A stretch of DNA of 64,000 nucleotides from Callorhinus ursinus (Eukaryota > Chordata > Mammalia > Carnivora > Otariidae), in NCBI RefSeq assembly GCF_003265705.1, contig NW_020312817.1, forward strand, positions 33,257,820 through 33,321,819. Direction: 5' to 3'. Position 1 is the first letter of the stretch, and every line of letters starts with the position of its first letter. The notes beneath the pieces were generated by a model, which saw nothing but the letters and a program-made list of their open reading frames with translations, was not told where the DNA came from and ran no database searches. Positions 45,455 to 58,769 of the stretch are shown in pieces. The position numbers were made by a program, and so were the translations under genes.

Positions 45455-45655
45455 TATTTATTTATTTATTTATTTTTAAAAGATTTTATTTATTTATTTG
45501 AGAGAGAGAGANNNNNNNNNNNNNNNNNNNNNNNNNNNNNNNNNNNNNNNNNNNNNNNNNNNNNNNNNNNNNNNNNNNNNNNNNNNNNNNNNNNNNNNNN
45601 NNNNNNNNNNNGATCATGACCTGAGCCGAAGGCAGTCGCTTAACCAACTGAGCCC
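45455..45655 (-). mobile_element. Can-SINE containing an assembly gap
   Basis: A reverse-oriented copy with (ATTT)n and a GA tract on one side and gatcatgacctgagccgaag on the other. It is flanked by a perfect 13-bp duplication tcctgcaaagttt (45442-45454 and 45656-45668). The middle is 100 N (45512-45611), a round placeholder length, so the true size is unknown. It is inserted in a MER5-like element. Confidence 0.95.
45512..45611. other. Assembly gap (100 N)
   Basis: Exactly 100 N inside a Can-SINE. The round number indicates a placeholder. Flanking duplications show the missing sequence is SINE body. Confidence 0.99.
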
Positions 45656-48600
45656 TCCTGCAAAGTTTAAAAAAAAACAAACACAAAGATTTCTTGTCCT
45701 TACCAAAGACTCAGATTCTCTGGATGTGTAGGGGAAGGGTGAGTGGGGGGCTCTCTAGAGTTAAAAAGCTCCCCTAATAATTCTACAGCAATGATCCATT
45801 CATTGGCATGAGGAAAATATTTTACTAGCCCTGCTCCTATCCTCAGCTTAAGGGACTCAACAGCAAACATCATTAAGAGAAGAGCCTTTAAAAACCCATC
45901 TTTCAAATCAACTCACTTTCCATATTTCAATAGTTCATGAAATTTATCCTCTTCCGTAACAATTTCTTAGATTGATTGGATATCGTATTATCTATTGTTC
46001 AGGGTAGAAACAAAAGGTGGTTCTTTACAGCCTTTGTGGATTCTGCCCGCTGTAACATAGCAGGTAATTTTTCTATCAAGTCTACTCTCAGTACATTGAT
46101 TAGTGGTAACATCCATTTATTATCTCATTGAATTACTAAGTCTATAAAGCATTCTGCAGAGGGGGTATTCTTTCTGGTAGACCAAATGGTTCTGTAACCT
46201 GTATAATTGTCGCTTAGAAGCTTTCATGGAAATGCTCCTGGATGTATCGTGCACATCAGTGGCTGCAAATAAAATGAAGTCTGGCATTTATTATTGTGAA
46301 ATTGTACCAAGCTTGTCGGGCACGACTCCACACAGTTCCTATCTGGGGCCAGATGAAATAATAGTCAGTGTACTTCAATAGTGATATCCTTCCTGATAAA
46401 TTTAGCATTTACTGAGGGATCCACTTTCCACGCATGCGGTAACAGCACCATTTTCTCCGAGCCCCGAGATTTTTGGCAGAAGTAACAGCTGGTGCCTCAG
46501 GATGGAGCTATAATTTTATGGTGTGGTGTCCAAGGCTGGAAATGGAAGTAGTAAACCGCAAATGCCAAAGACATCGTAAAGAAAAATGTTCCTTAGGAAG
46601 AACGTGCCAATTTCTGGGCAATCAATTATTCCCTAACCTACACACTGACTTTTATGAATAAAACAGCCCAGGAATTGCATTTAATTAAGCAGACAGTTAT
46701 GATAAAATGAGGTGCTTTCCCTCTTTAGCATGAGACCTCTCTTTCATCTTCTCCTCTGGCTTGCACCCTTGCTCTCTGGTAGAAACGCTCTTGGGTTCCT
46801 TCCATTTCACAAACTTTTATAAACAAGGACTGTCAGGCCAAAGTGAGTGTTCTTAGAATGGGAGAGAATGGAGTCTTGAGAGTGAAACGGATTGTCTCCA
46901 AGACTCTTTCCTCTTTGGAAATCTTCTCATCTGGATCTATCTTTTTTTTCCCCACCTCTGTGGAACCAAGAGAGTGCTGTTACCTGTGAGGTTCAAAATC
47001 GGATCTATTGCCAAAGTTCCAGGAGAGAAAGACTGCCTAAGAGTGCTTCCTGGGGATGGCTTTAGTAGGGGAAAAATAGTGCCTCTCTCCTGTATCTTCG
47101 GCTCTCTCACTAGCCTTCCAGTGCCAAATAGAAGCCAGGTCAGATGAGGGCCCATCGGCACCAGCCAGAGGGGGACAAGCAGAGGACCATAAGACTTAGG
47201 TCAGCTCCAAACTTCTAGAAGGACTTGCCAACTCTAGTTGGGCCTTTGAGAAGAAGGAAATATTGAGGATCTTTGAGTCTATTACACTGTGAAAATAGAA
47301 GATGAAATTATATAACTAAAATTTAGTGCTACCTTAAACAACTGACAAAGTCGCGTGTGTTAACTTCTCAAATGAATTTGTGGTAGTTTCAATGAAAGAT
47401 ATAGGTACAAAGAAACCATGACAACATGGGTAAAACATAAAAATGAGAAATAAAGGAGTTAGTGGTAGAGAAGATAATGGTAGTATAAAAAATCCCTTCA
47501 CTTGGGAAACAATTGTGCTTGAAATGGAGGCTTAGTCACATGCACACTGGCTTAACTGAGTGGACATTCTTCCAGGGGATGCTACTAACCAGAGTTGGTA
47601 CCTACATTTCCCTAGCCTAGAAGGATGACAAATAAGTATCAGCATTCTATATTTATGGACTATAATTTCTTAAATCCCCCAAATACTTGGTGACATATCT
47701 AACTCATAGAAGTTCTATAAAATATTTCAAGTGTTATTAATTTCATTTGCTATGAGAAAATTATTTATTCATTTTTTTTTTTTTTTTGGCCAGATGGCAT
47801 GTAGTAAAACTGACTCAAGCTGTAAATACAGAACATAACTCACAGTGAAAAATGAATTCCACAGTGGTATGGAAAGTTAGGAGAATAAGACACCAAGTCT
47901 GAGAACTTGATGTCGGATCTACTCTCCAGTTTTCACAGGAAGCAAGCTTTGGAAGTATGTTAATAACACAGGCGTGGTGCTGGGTAGTTCCCTATTTCGG
48001 GCACTAACCACCCTGAAGTTTAGATTGACTCTAACGTGGAGCTCCCAGACCCTTAACGCCTGTGGCAAAATTCACATCAACTCAATCGTCAGTCCTTTTC
48101 ATTAGGGACATGCGGTTGAAGGAATTTCTCAGTGCTCTGTGCTTTGAGCTTCTAGAGGAACTGCACAGCTTTATGGAAAGCCAATTTTCGTCATCAGATT
48201 TAAGGTCTGTGATGAGGCCTGCTTGGAATCCTGGAAAACAGAGGAATTAAATAATATAATGTGCATTACACAGCTCTACAGCAGCGGTGGAACTGGAAGC
48301 TACTCACTTTGGAAACCTTGACTGCATTAACATTGGGTCAATGGTTTGCTTAGCATGGAGCTTGGGGTGCAGGGGCTGGGTCTCCTGAAGTAGCACTCCT
48401 CTAGACCAACACATGATGCTCTTCATCTGTCATGGTCAGACTACAGAGAATAGGCCTCCATAAGGATAATAAGTAGAGTCTGTCCATACTAGACCACATG
48501 TGATCAAAACGCTGGCAGCCAATAGGATTTCTTTTCCAAGGGATAGATTCTACTCCAGAATAATGATGAGATGACGAACGAAGGCTTTAATGATTAGGCA

Positions 48601-49541
48601 AACTTGTTTAAGGAGCAGATCCTTCTTTGTATTTCCCAGACCATTTGAATTAGGATTCTGGAAACAACCAGAGCAAATTCTCCTATACTACTTGCCAGGA
48701 AACTCTGTCCTCAAAATTCCTCTCCTCATTTAGAAAAACACAACTACAGAAATTCAGCTTCAAGGTTTGTGTGTTTTGATACATGTTGATGATTCTACAT
48801 GGTAATTGATCACTTGGAAATTGACAGGACTTACATTAGGCTCTTGTTCTTAGTTCCAGTCTTAATAGGCGAACAAGGAGAGGCATAAACCATTACTCAT
48901 CAGTGGCCGTATTTGGCAAAGGCAGGTCTCTCTCCCCTACTATTATCATCCATCCTGATAGAGCTGTGACACAGACCAGATGTCATTTCAATGTTAAAAT
49001 TACATTGTTTTCATAACAAAGTCAGCTTACATCACTCTTAAATAGATCACACTAATGTTCCTCTGTATACTGTCATGGAGAGAGTGAGCTAGATCTTTCC
49101 AGAGGACTTGCCAAGTAGCAACTATAGGAGGAGTTAAGATTTTCTCAGGGCACTCACTAGCTGGCTCACAGCCTATATATCTCCATATCGCTCTGCAGCA
49201 CATTTCAGGTCATTGCAATATAAAATGCCCTTTCTACTGATTTCTTTGATTCCTGGAGGAAATTACAGGTACTTGTTCTTGTGGTGGGTAGAAGGCCAAA
49301 GTTTTCATTGGCTGGAGCTCTTTTATTGCCTGTTTCCTTTGCCCTTCCTTCTTGGGCCCTGGTGACTCTGAATTAATTTACAGTCCAATACTTAAGAGTA
49401 TCGTGTGCACTATCTTTCCCATTTAACAGTTGGAACTTGGAAGATAACAACTTTAAATCCAGGGTCAGAACCCATATTTTTTTAATCAGAATATCTCATG
49501 AGAGCCATACATATGTAGTTTTTCTTCTAGGCTAAAACCAT

Positions 49542-49565
49542 CCCCTCCCCCCCGACCCTCACCCC
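49542..49565 (-). other. G-quadruplex-capable tract on the sense strand
   Basis: The minus strand reads G4-TGA-G3-TC-G7-A-G4, a compact four-run motif in intron 2. Confidence 0.75.
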
Positions 49566-52500
49566 GCCACTCTGAAAAAAGCATTTGCAGAAAGCACTGA
49601 GGCTCACAACATGACAGTGGCAAGCTTTAGAAGTACACTGGACAGCCAATGTGTCACTTCATTAAAAAGTCACTGTTCATGAATCGCAATTACCATTTGG
49701 TTTGAAAGCATAATGTTCATGACTAAGAAACTGTCTCTAGGCCCAGAGAAAGTGTCTTGCTGGCTTTTCTAGAGGAAGGGAACGCCGACCAGAATGGCAT
49801 CTCTGTAAGCAACTTTAGGCATGCTTTAAAAAGTGCCCCCACGGATGAGCCACGAGAGCGGACACGCTACGTGAAAGGACTCAGGGATCCTACAGCCGTG
49901 CTCTGCTCAGAGTCAGCTCAGACATTTCGGGACTGTTGCCCTTCCGCCAACTGCTCACATTCGATAAAACAAAAGGGTAACTTTAGGCAGCCTTCCCTCA
50001 TTCTCTGTAATTGACTGATGTTATTAGTGCTGCTTTTTGCCCAGGCCCCCTGAAGCATGTTTCCTTGCAATTCCTTCCAAATGTCCCTTATTAGAAATTC
50101 TGCATTCCTGATCCTGGAGGTAATAAACCTGGACACACAGCTCTCATTAGCAAATGGAAAGAGGCTCAGAGTGTATCCAGAGATAAGTAAGTGAAAGGGC
50201 GGGGGAGATTGGGGCAGCTTGAGGCTGAGAGCATCACTGTCATCGATTCAGAAAAACCAGGCATTCTACTCCCCCATAATGTTTCACCACTACTAGCTCT
50301 TTATGCTTGCCCGGTTGGGTTGCCAGCAAACCTAAACAGAAAGTGTTGCACATCCATGAACCATTCCCAAATCACTGGCCTGAAAAAATGCCATTCTGTA
50401 GGATGCCTACTGCTAAGGCTTCCCTTTGTTGCCCAAGAGAGCTGCAAGAAGAGCTCGGAGACGTCGTGGCCAAAAATACATAATTACAACAGAGGGAGGA
50501 AACCAAAAGAAGGGTAAATGGAAAAAGATGAACAAATGCACTGCGGCTACTGGGGCAGGGGGAGCTTTAACCTAAGTTCCTTCATTCTGACATGATAAGG
50601 GTTCGAAGCAATTTTATAAGCCTAAGTTTAAGAGCGGAAGGGAAAAAATTCAGAAAGATCTGTGTGTTCTTTAGATGACATTTGAAACACACTTGCATGT
50701 TTTTAAAAACCATTTGTTGCTGTTGCTATTCAGGTGGCATGCTTGAATGTTCAGAAAACATCTTAAATGTGGGGTTTGTTGTTCTATCCTTTAAGATTGG
50801 TTTAGATGGCTACTTACTTTATAATAATTGGGGAATTATTCCAGGTGCAACATTTATAGACAATTCTAAGGTCTGAAAATTCCTATAAGCCTCTAAAGGC
50901 ATTTTAAATTTATCCTAATTCCCATGATCCTGTAACAAAATCAACTACAGATTTTCAGATTGTTTTTCCATCCCAATTAAGGGCAACCACAATAACAACT
51001 ACGTACTTCAGTTTTTAGCAGAAGCGACCACACGTTTTTGCCCTTAACTGAAGGGAAAACAACCATACGGACCTTGTTCTTAGCCAGCACTCCATTAGCT
51101 AATTAAATTTACAAAGCCCAACCAGTGAGAGAGCATGGATTAGCTGCATTTTAATGATTCCATCGCTCTGGCCGAGCTAATGGTATCTTGTTTCAGAGCA
51201 ACCTAGAGAAGTTTGCCTCATTTTGAACAGGTTGGACGGATGAGTGCAAATCACATATATAATTTTTCTTAAGGAAAAAGAAAAGGCAGAGTTAATTATA
51301 AGCACATATTTTATTTACCCAAAATGTCCCAAATATTATCATTCTGACAGAGACTCAGTATCAAATTTGTTAATGAGATATGTTATATTCTTTTTTTCAT
51401 ATGAAATCTTTGAAATCAGGTATACGTTTTACAGTTATGACATCTCTTAATGTGGACTGGCCACATTTCAATTACTTCATTTTTAATAGCCACCTGGGAT
51501 TAGTGGCTGATGTACTGGATAGCCCAGGATTGAGTGGTAAGACACAGCGCTCCATATCTTTCTATTGTTCCTACCCATAGTCTTTTTCAAGAGTTTAATC
51601 CTTCACTCTTCACGCCTGTACATTAGCTAGACATATAGCCATTCATAATGGTAAGTTAACCTAAAGATACGAGAATAAAAGCCAGCCTGCTCCCTATTAA
51701 GGAAAACATCTCTAATGAAAACCACATTGTATTTTTTTTCTAGGTCTAAAAAGTCTTAGGGACAGAGTAAGGCCCAACCCTTTAGCTTGCTGACCCATTC
51801 TGAAGTAAGGGATTACAGAATGCTTCAAGCACCTTAAGGCATGATGTGAAAGTTTGAGTCTGAATAAGTCTTTTCCAAAATTTCGTCTTCAGTTGTGTAT
51901 AACTCACCTGTGGGTGTCATGAGCGTAGTCTCCTTCCTAGAAGTAGGGAAACATGATCTGACAAAGGAATGAATTGTGCCTGTGTGATTTGTTGACATAA
52001 AAATCCTCATCCAGACATGGGAATAAAATATATTTAGTGAAAAGATTTGACTGGAGCAAACAAAATTATAGAAAATTAGTTTGTTTTCAGAGAGTTCACC
52101 AAACTTAGGGAGAAGAAACAACTAAGCTTGTACTTGGCAGTGATCAAGGGACATAAGGATTGGGGCTATGAAGAACCAAGATAGAACCCATCAGATTGCT
52201 CCCTCCACCTAACTTCTGGAAGGCCACTGTTAGAACAAATACCAGAGCTGTGGAAAACTGTTGAATTTTAGGCTTAAAGTCAGGGTACCTGCCACTTCCC
52301 TCAATATCTACTTCTAGAATTAAAAGATGTCATCTCATCACCTTGGGACATTTATTTTAATCTGTCCTGAATGTAATTATTCCATCAAGCTATTGTCACA
52401 AAATCCTATTAACTCAGAGAGTGATTGCATTATTCACTCCCTACTCATTCCTTGATTTCAATGCCTATTAAGTGCAAGTTTCAGGCAGCCAATATGAAGG

Positions 52501-54606
52501 GATCACCTTAAGGATTCTTACATCTTTTTGATTTTTAAGAATTGTTTTCTACCTGATGTTCTGAACATCAGCCTCACAATGAGAATGGGATAATATTATG
52601 GTTCATCCTAACGATATATTTAGGCTTAAGAAATTCAGAGAAGTTCTGAGGGTTTTAATACGAATCAAAAATCAGATTCATCAAATGACCTAAATACTGC
52701 CTTTGATTATCCTAAAAGGCAATCATCAAAAGCACGAGATTAGAACCAGTATAATGATGGATGCCTACACAAACAATGGGATTCTACTTCTTGAATAAGC
52801 TCTACAGAAATCAGGATTACACTACCTTAAACCTCAACAAGTGATCCAAGGTAAGACAAAAGAACTGTTTATTTTGATTTTCTAATCTAATTACTTGAAA
52901 TGACTTTGAATACTATACAAAATGGATTATATTTATACATTTAACAAAAATAATATGACATGATTGCTCAAGAAAATAGGAGACATGAGGTCCCCCTATC
53001 ATAGATGCTGGTTCCAAGTTTCTAAATTAGCATATGGAATCATGACTTCTGGAATGTTTGGTTTAATCATCTATACGGCTGGTCCTAGGAAATGTATTAC
53101 GTTGGTGCAATGTTTCCTCCCTTCCCCTTTTTTAGCATCGATGGGGTACTGTTCTCTGGAGCTCCCACTAGCTGCAACTTATTTTATTTGAAAGGTTTCC
53201 AAGGACAAGACCCGAAAATATGTGCTAGACCTCTTTTCAAAGTATGTTGCAGCTCTTTTAAATTGGCCAGATTGAAGTAACCTTAAGGTTTATGAACCAG
53301 ACCTCCCTCATTGCCACATCACTGGAAAGACTTCTCCCTCTAGAATCCAAGCTGTCCAAAAGAACTGTTACACATGTTTTATGCACCTTGAGTACCCACA
53401 GCCAAGGAAAGAGAAGAGAACATGGAGGATGAAGGGAGGGGCAACAATAAGAAAGACAGTTATAGTGTCTGGTTTAGAGAAAGAACCCAATTTATGCCCT
53501 AAGCCAGTAAGTATTGAAGCACATTCAAAAGTTGGTCTCCTGGGCTTCTCACTTTCTAGTTCTGGACTGCTCTCCCTGGTCAAGGTCCCAAAGGCCCCAC
53601 CTCCTGTCTTGCTTATCATATCCTCCTTACAAGAATAGATCTAAATATCATTTACACACATGACAGGTAACTGCTTAAATCTCTCCTGGGAATCACTAGG
53701 CACTTGTACCTCAAAAGGGAGTGAAATTGAAGTCAAGTGAATACTTCGAGTGTTAGTCTTTCATGTACCACTGGTCAGGAAGGAAGGGACGGGAAAGAGA
53801 TCCTGACATTGTTTCAGAGAATATGGCAGCTTGTCTGGGAATGCAACAGGAACCACCCCCCCCCCCTTTTATTTTCATGCTGGGGCTTTGGTTGCTATAC
53901 TTGGAAGTAAAATTATACAGAGGGCAACAGTTTTCTCTTTGGCACATTAATCAATCAGCTCTGCTTAGAAGGTCCCATAAACAGGGAAGAGTGAACAAAT
54001 TTGGGTACCAGAGGAATCCTCTGGGCCTCAGAAGTCAACTCCTCTTCCCCGATGGGAAGCAAACAGGAGCTGAAATGAGAAACCAGGGAGCAATGAGGGT
54101 CTGTTTCCTCTTCTCCTCTCATATGCCCACTTAGGCTTAAATGTCTTTAAAGACTTCAGAACTCTGCACACTAAATGCATGCTTTTGAGGGGAAAAGAAT
54201 CAGAGAATGTCAAACTTAGGAGGCTTTTGAGATTGTTCATTCCAGAGATGAAGGCTTCCATTTTCCCTTCCCCCACTCATGCCAGATATCATCCACTGAT
54301 TCATTCACTTAGCCATAGAGACTGTTCTTGGAGCTGGATACAGATCAGCAAAACAAGAGGAAAAGGTCCTTGCCTTCTCCTTGAGGTGAGACAGATGTGG
54401 ACAATATATATAATAAATAATTAAACTACAGAGTATGCTAGAAGTGCTATGGAAACCATAGAGGAGAGTTAGAGAGAGGAGTGCTGGGCAGGGGGTGGCA
54501 GTTGTGATTTTAAATAGAACGGTCAGGGTAGTCCCTATTGAAAATATGGCATTTAAGAAAAGACTTCAAAGAAACAAAGGAGTTCGCTACCCAAATTTTT
54601 TCCAGC

Positions 54607-54624
54607 GGGGTGGGAGGGGAGGGG
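54607..54624 (+). other. G-quadruplex-capable tract on the antisense strand
   Basis: The plus strand reads G4-T-G3-A-G4-A-G4 with one-nucleotide loops, inside the ancient repeat at 54290-55130. Confidence 0.75.
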
Positions 54625-54788
54625 AATCAGAGGTTAAGAAGGTCCAGCCAGTGCATGTATGTCCTAGGGTAGGGAAACGCTTGCCTTGTTTACGGTTTAA
54701 GGAGGTTTCTGTAAATGATCCAGAGGTAAGAGCATGGTTGGGGAGGAGGGTGTTTGATGAGGCCAGATCAAGTGGGCCACATAGACTC

Positions 54789-54838
54789 TTTTTTTTTTTT
54801 TTTTAAGATTTTATTTATTTATTTGAGAGAGAGAGAGA
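54789..54838 (-). mobile_element. Truncated Can-SINE tail
   Basis: Only the 3' end of a reverse-oriented SINE: T16, aagattttatttatttattt and a GA tract. The tRNA-like head is missing, so the copy is 5'-truncated. It lies within an older repeat that resumes on its other side. Confidence 0.85.
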
Positions 54839-57410
54839 ACTTTGGTCCTGAGTGAAATCAGGAACACTGTTTTGAGCCTAGAAGGGATTTAATTTGACTT
54901 GAGCTTTAATGGATCACTCTGGCAATTTGTTGAGAATAGATTGTTGAGATAAGGATGGTAACCGGGAGGCTACGGTAGCTTCAGGCAAAAGACCGTGGTG
55001 CCTCAGAAAGGAATAGCAACACTCAGGAGGGCAAAGTGCAGAGCTCTAGACGCTGGCAGATGGGTTGGCATGGTGGTGGGAGTCTATGGAAAGTCTATTC
55101 TGATTGCTTCTCTTTCCTCCGGGAGATAGGGAGCCAGATCATTAGCTGGGGATGGGGACAGAGGGGAGGGGAGGCACTGGACATACGAGTAAGGAAAGGG
55201 CTGGACTGAAATAGCTGGATGGTGGAGAAGAAACGAAAACTAGGGAAATACAGAGTGACTGATGGCATCATCAATGCTTACTCCTCAGTAGTGCCTCCGT
55301 TCCCACAAGTATCAAAATCTTTCTCCACCGCAGAAACTTTAGGCAGCCCTGTTGATTGATCTGAGATGGCAGATGAGAGAACGTGTATTTGACGGTTTTG
55401 ATCTAATCTAACCTACTCCTTTGGTAAACTGAAGTCCGGAGAGTATGTTTTAAATTTCCATCTTTGAGGATCCTTTGAATTACCAATTAGCAAGTGCCCT
55501 AGTAAGGAAAACAATTAGAATGCCTATCTAACTATCATGCACCATGGGGGGCCTGATAACTATGACTTTGGGAAATTCAGGCTATAGGATAAGGGTACCA
55601 AGGGCTGCAGCTGAGTGTCTGAGCCGGGTTTCTGTTAATGACACAGGAAGAAGACACCTGCTCCACGGATTTCTCCTTAACTCTTAGCTCTTTCCATTCT
55701 GGTTCAAAGTTCTATCTTCTGCACATACCGGCTTCATTTTTCAAAAGGTGCCAGGGAGATCAGCCAGGGTTTTTTTTGTCTTTTGAATTGACTGGCATGG
55801 CTTTTACACAGGACCCGACAGTCACATCTGATTTCAAGAAACTGAGGAGATAATTAAGAATCCGTTAGTCACTACTGAATGTAGTGTGTATATGCTTGCT
55901 TCTGCAACTTGAGGGGGGGGGGGGAAGGTCTATTTAAGTCATCCTAAAAGGGTTCCTGCTATAAAATAAAAGTTAGGGAAGGGGTAAATCTGAAACACAA
56001 ATAACCTTCCTGCTTTACCAGTAATTTAGTCTTACCTAATGAATGCTGAATAACCAAAGCATTTATTGACATTTCTGCACCCACACTGGGAATTGGTTTG
56101 TGACCTTCAGAACTTCCCGCTCTTCTGAACTGCTTCTCATCAGTTCTCTCTCTCCTCTCTTTCCCACTCAGTTTACTTCTTGGAAGGCTTGTTGACCTTT
56201 ACAATCATTTCCTCTCTCTCACCTGATCTTAGTCTGCTCATAGGTCTGTCCCTTTTCTCATAGAGAGCTTCTTAGAATGGGTAAGTTCACAAGGCACCAT
56301 TAACACCCTAAAGCCGCATGCAGTTCTAAATAGACACCCAGGGCTAGCTCACACACAGCAGAGTCCTTGTTGGATTTTACCAAGACCCTCATTTTCATGT
56401 GGTCTATCACTTTTAGAAAAATCAGGCCATTCCTAAGTAGATCTTTTCTTTGTTTTTCCAGTCCGGAAATTATTGCTGTGTCAAGTTCAATAATAAAATG
56501 AATGGCTGCTGTTGACTGAGGACCTGCTCTTGGGGTGTGGAGCTAGTGAGAGTGTCTCCGGCCACCCCCCCCAACAACCATGCCAGCCTTGTCCCTTTCC
56601 ATTTTTTTTTACTGTGGATACTCATTAGATCTGAAACTCATGCAGACTGGCACCTCTAAATTAACTGCCATAGTTTGTCCTATAAAAATTGTTAATGATG
56701 TTGGGACTTTTAAATTCAGTTTTTGACATTTTGTTTGTCATGGTGAAGAGCCAGCGGAACGCATAGTTGGGTTTTTCCAATACACAAATACTAATGTGGA
56801 CCTGACGTTTACGACAAAGACTGGGGCTAAAGAGATAGATGAGCAAATCGTCAATGCTAAGCAGAGAGTGGGGGGTGTAGGTCTAGCAAAGGAAAAAGAC
56901 CCTGGGAGGCACAAGTTGTGGCTGACAGCAGCATCTTGGGAGATTTTCATATTTAGGTAGTAGGAAGAGAAAGACAAGCCATAAAAGGATCCGTTAGGGG
57001 CAATGGAAAAAGCTAAGCAGCGGACTTCTGAAACTGTTATGAAAGTCAAAGGAACAGCTCTTGAAGGTACTTCAAATGGTCAGGGCTCTAGGGGTCAGCA
57101 CTGTGAAACTCTTACAGATCTGGAACGTGAAAAAAAATCAAATCATCCTTAACAGGGTTAACTCAGCAACATGATGGGTGAAAAAGCCCTGTTCCAAGGG
57201 ACTAATAATCCTCTTTTATTTCACAGGAGTAGACAGAATCGTGGGGACAAGTGAAAGAATGTTACTTTTAGAAAATCAGTGAAGTGTTGAGTGATTCATG
57301 AATACCACAATAAAAGCCTAAAAAGTGACACATGAATAAAATATGGAACTGTATATAATAACATGATTCTATACTGAATTAAAATTCAGTGACCAAAATT
57401 TAAAGCAGAA

Positions 57411-57843
57411 ATCAAAGAAGATGTGGCATATACACACAATGGAATATTAGTTAGCCATAAAAAAGAATGAAATCTTGCCATTTGCAACAACATGGATAGA
57501 ACTAGACTATAGCGGTAAGCAAAGTAAGTCAGTCAGAGAAAGACAAATACCATATGATTTCACTCATACGTGGAATTTAAGAAACAAAACAAATGAACCA
57601 AGGGAAAAAAAAGAGACAAACCACGAAACAGACTCTTAACTATAGAGAAGAAGCTGACAGTTACCAGAGGGGAGGTGGGTGGGGGATGGGTGAAACAGGT
57701 GATGGGGATTAAGGAGGGCACTTGTCCTGAGGAGCACTGAGTCATGTATGGAAGTGCTGAATCACTGGACTGTACGCCTGAAACTAATATAACGCTGTAT
57801 GTTACCTCTACTGGAATTAAAATTAAAAACTTTAAAAAAAAAA
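57411..57843 (+). mobile_element. L1 3' end
   Basis: Matches the L1 terminal region: agaagatgtggcatatacac, acaatggaatattagttagc, aacatggatagaactagact, the G-rich 3' UTR block near 57670, cctgaaactaatataac and a poly-A. It is 5'-truncated. A clear target duplication was not found by eye. Confidence 0.92.
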
Positions 57844-58741
57844 GATATAAAAGGAATTTTGAATGAATTCATAGTATATTCTCCAGCACATTGCATTTGT
57901 CTTAGTTTTTAAAATCTATACATATTTTATGGAATTTAAATAAGGAATGAAGACGAGGAGGAGGAGGAGAAGATAAGAATTTCACTATGACCCAGAAAGG
58001 GGGCTGAGGAGAGGACATAATTCCTAGGCATCCTAAGGGAGGACATGAAAGGGATAGCGCCTTTTCCTGAGGACTATCTGCTCCTTACCACCCAGTGTTA
58101 GTGAGAAGACACGCAGTATCTTGAAGGCGTCATGAGCATCTCGAAGAAGGAAGGAAGGATTTAGAAGCACTAAAGAGTAAATACCTCTAGCCCCTTTCTT
58201 TCCTCTAGGAAACATTAACAATTTTCAAATCCCTAAGCGAAGTGTCTTGGATTCCGAGTTCCTCTTTATTCAGCTGTGCTGTCTCCTTCCAGCAAGCACA
58301 TGTCCCATGGATGGGTCTATAAGTTTGGGACCACACAGTGTATGTGTGGAGGCGGGGTTGGGGGTGGGCAAGAGAGGGAAGACTAAGTCAGGGCCAGCAG
58401 CTGCCTCCAGTTAGCTCAACAGAACACTCATGTCTGATTTGTGGAAGTGACATCCTCATTAGCTCCAGATCAATATTGGCCAAAATTTAAGAACTCAACT
58501 GTGGTGTGCCAGCTTTAAATCTTTATAATCTAAAGTAGATGACCAAGTTGACTCTTCCCTGCAGGCCCCCTCTCTGACTTCGGAATCGATGGCACATTTT
58601 CCATTTCTAATTTCCAGCCTCATCCAGTTCCTGGTGATATTCGCACGCGTAGATCATTTGCTGGGGCGATCACAAAGTGACTCAGGAATGAAAGCTACTG
58701 CTAAAGGTTCAAGAGGTCTATTTAGAACTGTATTCCTTGCT

Positions 58742-58769
58742 CCCCCCCATCTCACCCCACCCCACCCCC
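58742..58769 (-). other. G-quadruplex-capable tract on the sense strand
   Basis: The minus strand reads G5-T-G4-T-G4-TGAGAT-G7, four runs with short loops. Confidence 0.75.

Larger units (their letters stand above)
45400..45800 (+). mobile_element. MER5-like fossil split by Can-SINE
   Basis: The left part (ccagctgaccattagaattt cctgcaaagttt) and right part (ttaccaaagactcagattct) match MER5A-type spacing once the SINE at 45455-45655 and one copy of its duplication are removed. Confidence 0.6.
54290..55130 (+). repeat. Ancient interspersed repeat, long copy
   Basis: The longest copy of this repeat type: ctgattcattcacttagcca, ctggatacagatcagcaaaa, aagtgctatggaaaccatag, gatgaggccagatcaagtgg, gatcactctggcaatttgtt, gtggtgcctcagaaaggaat. 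It is interrupted by the truncated Can-SINE at 54789-54838. Confidence 0.5.
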
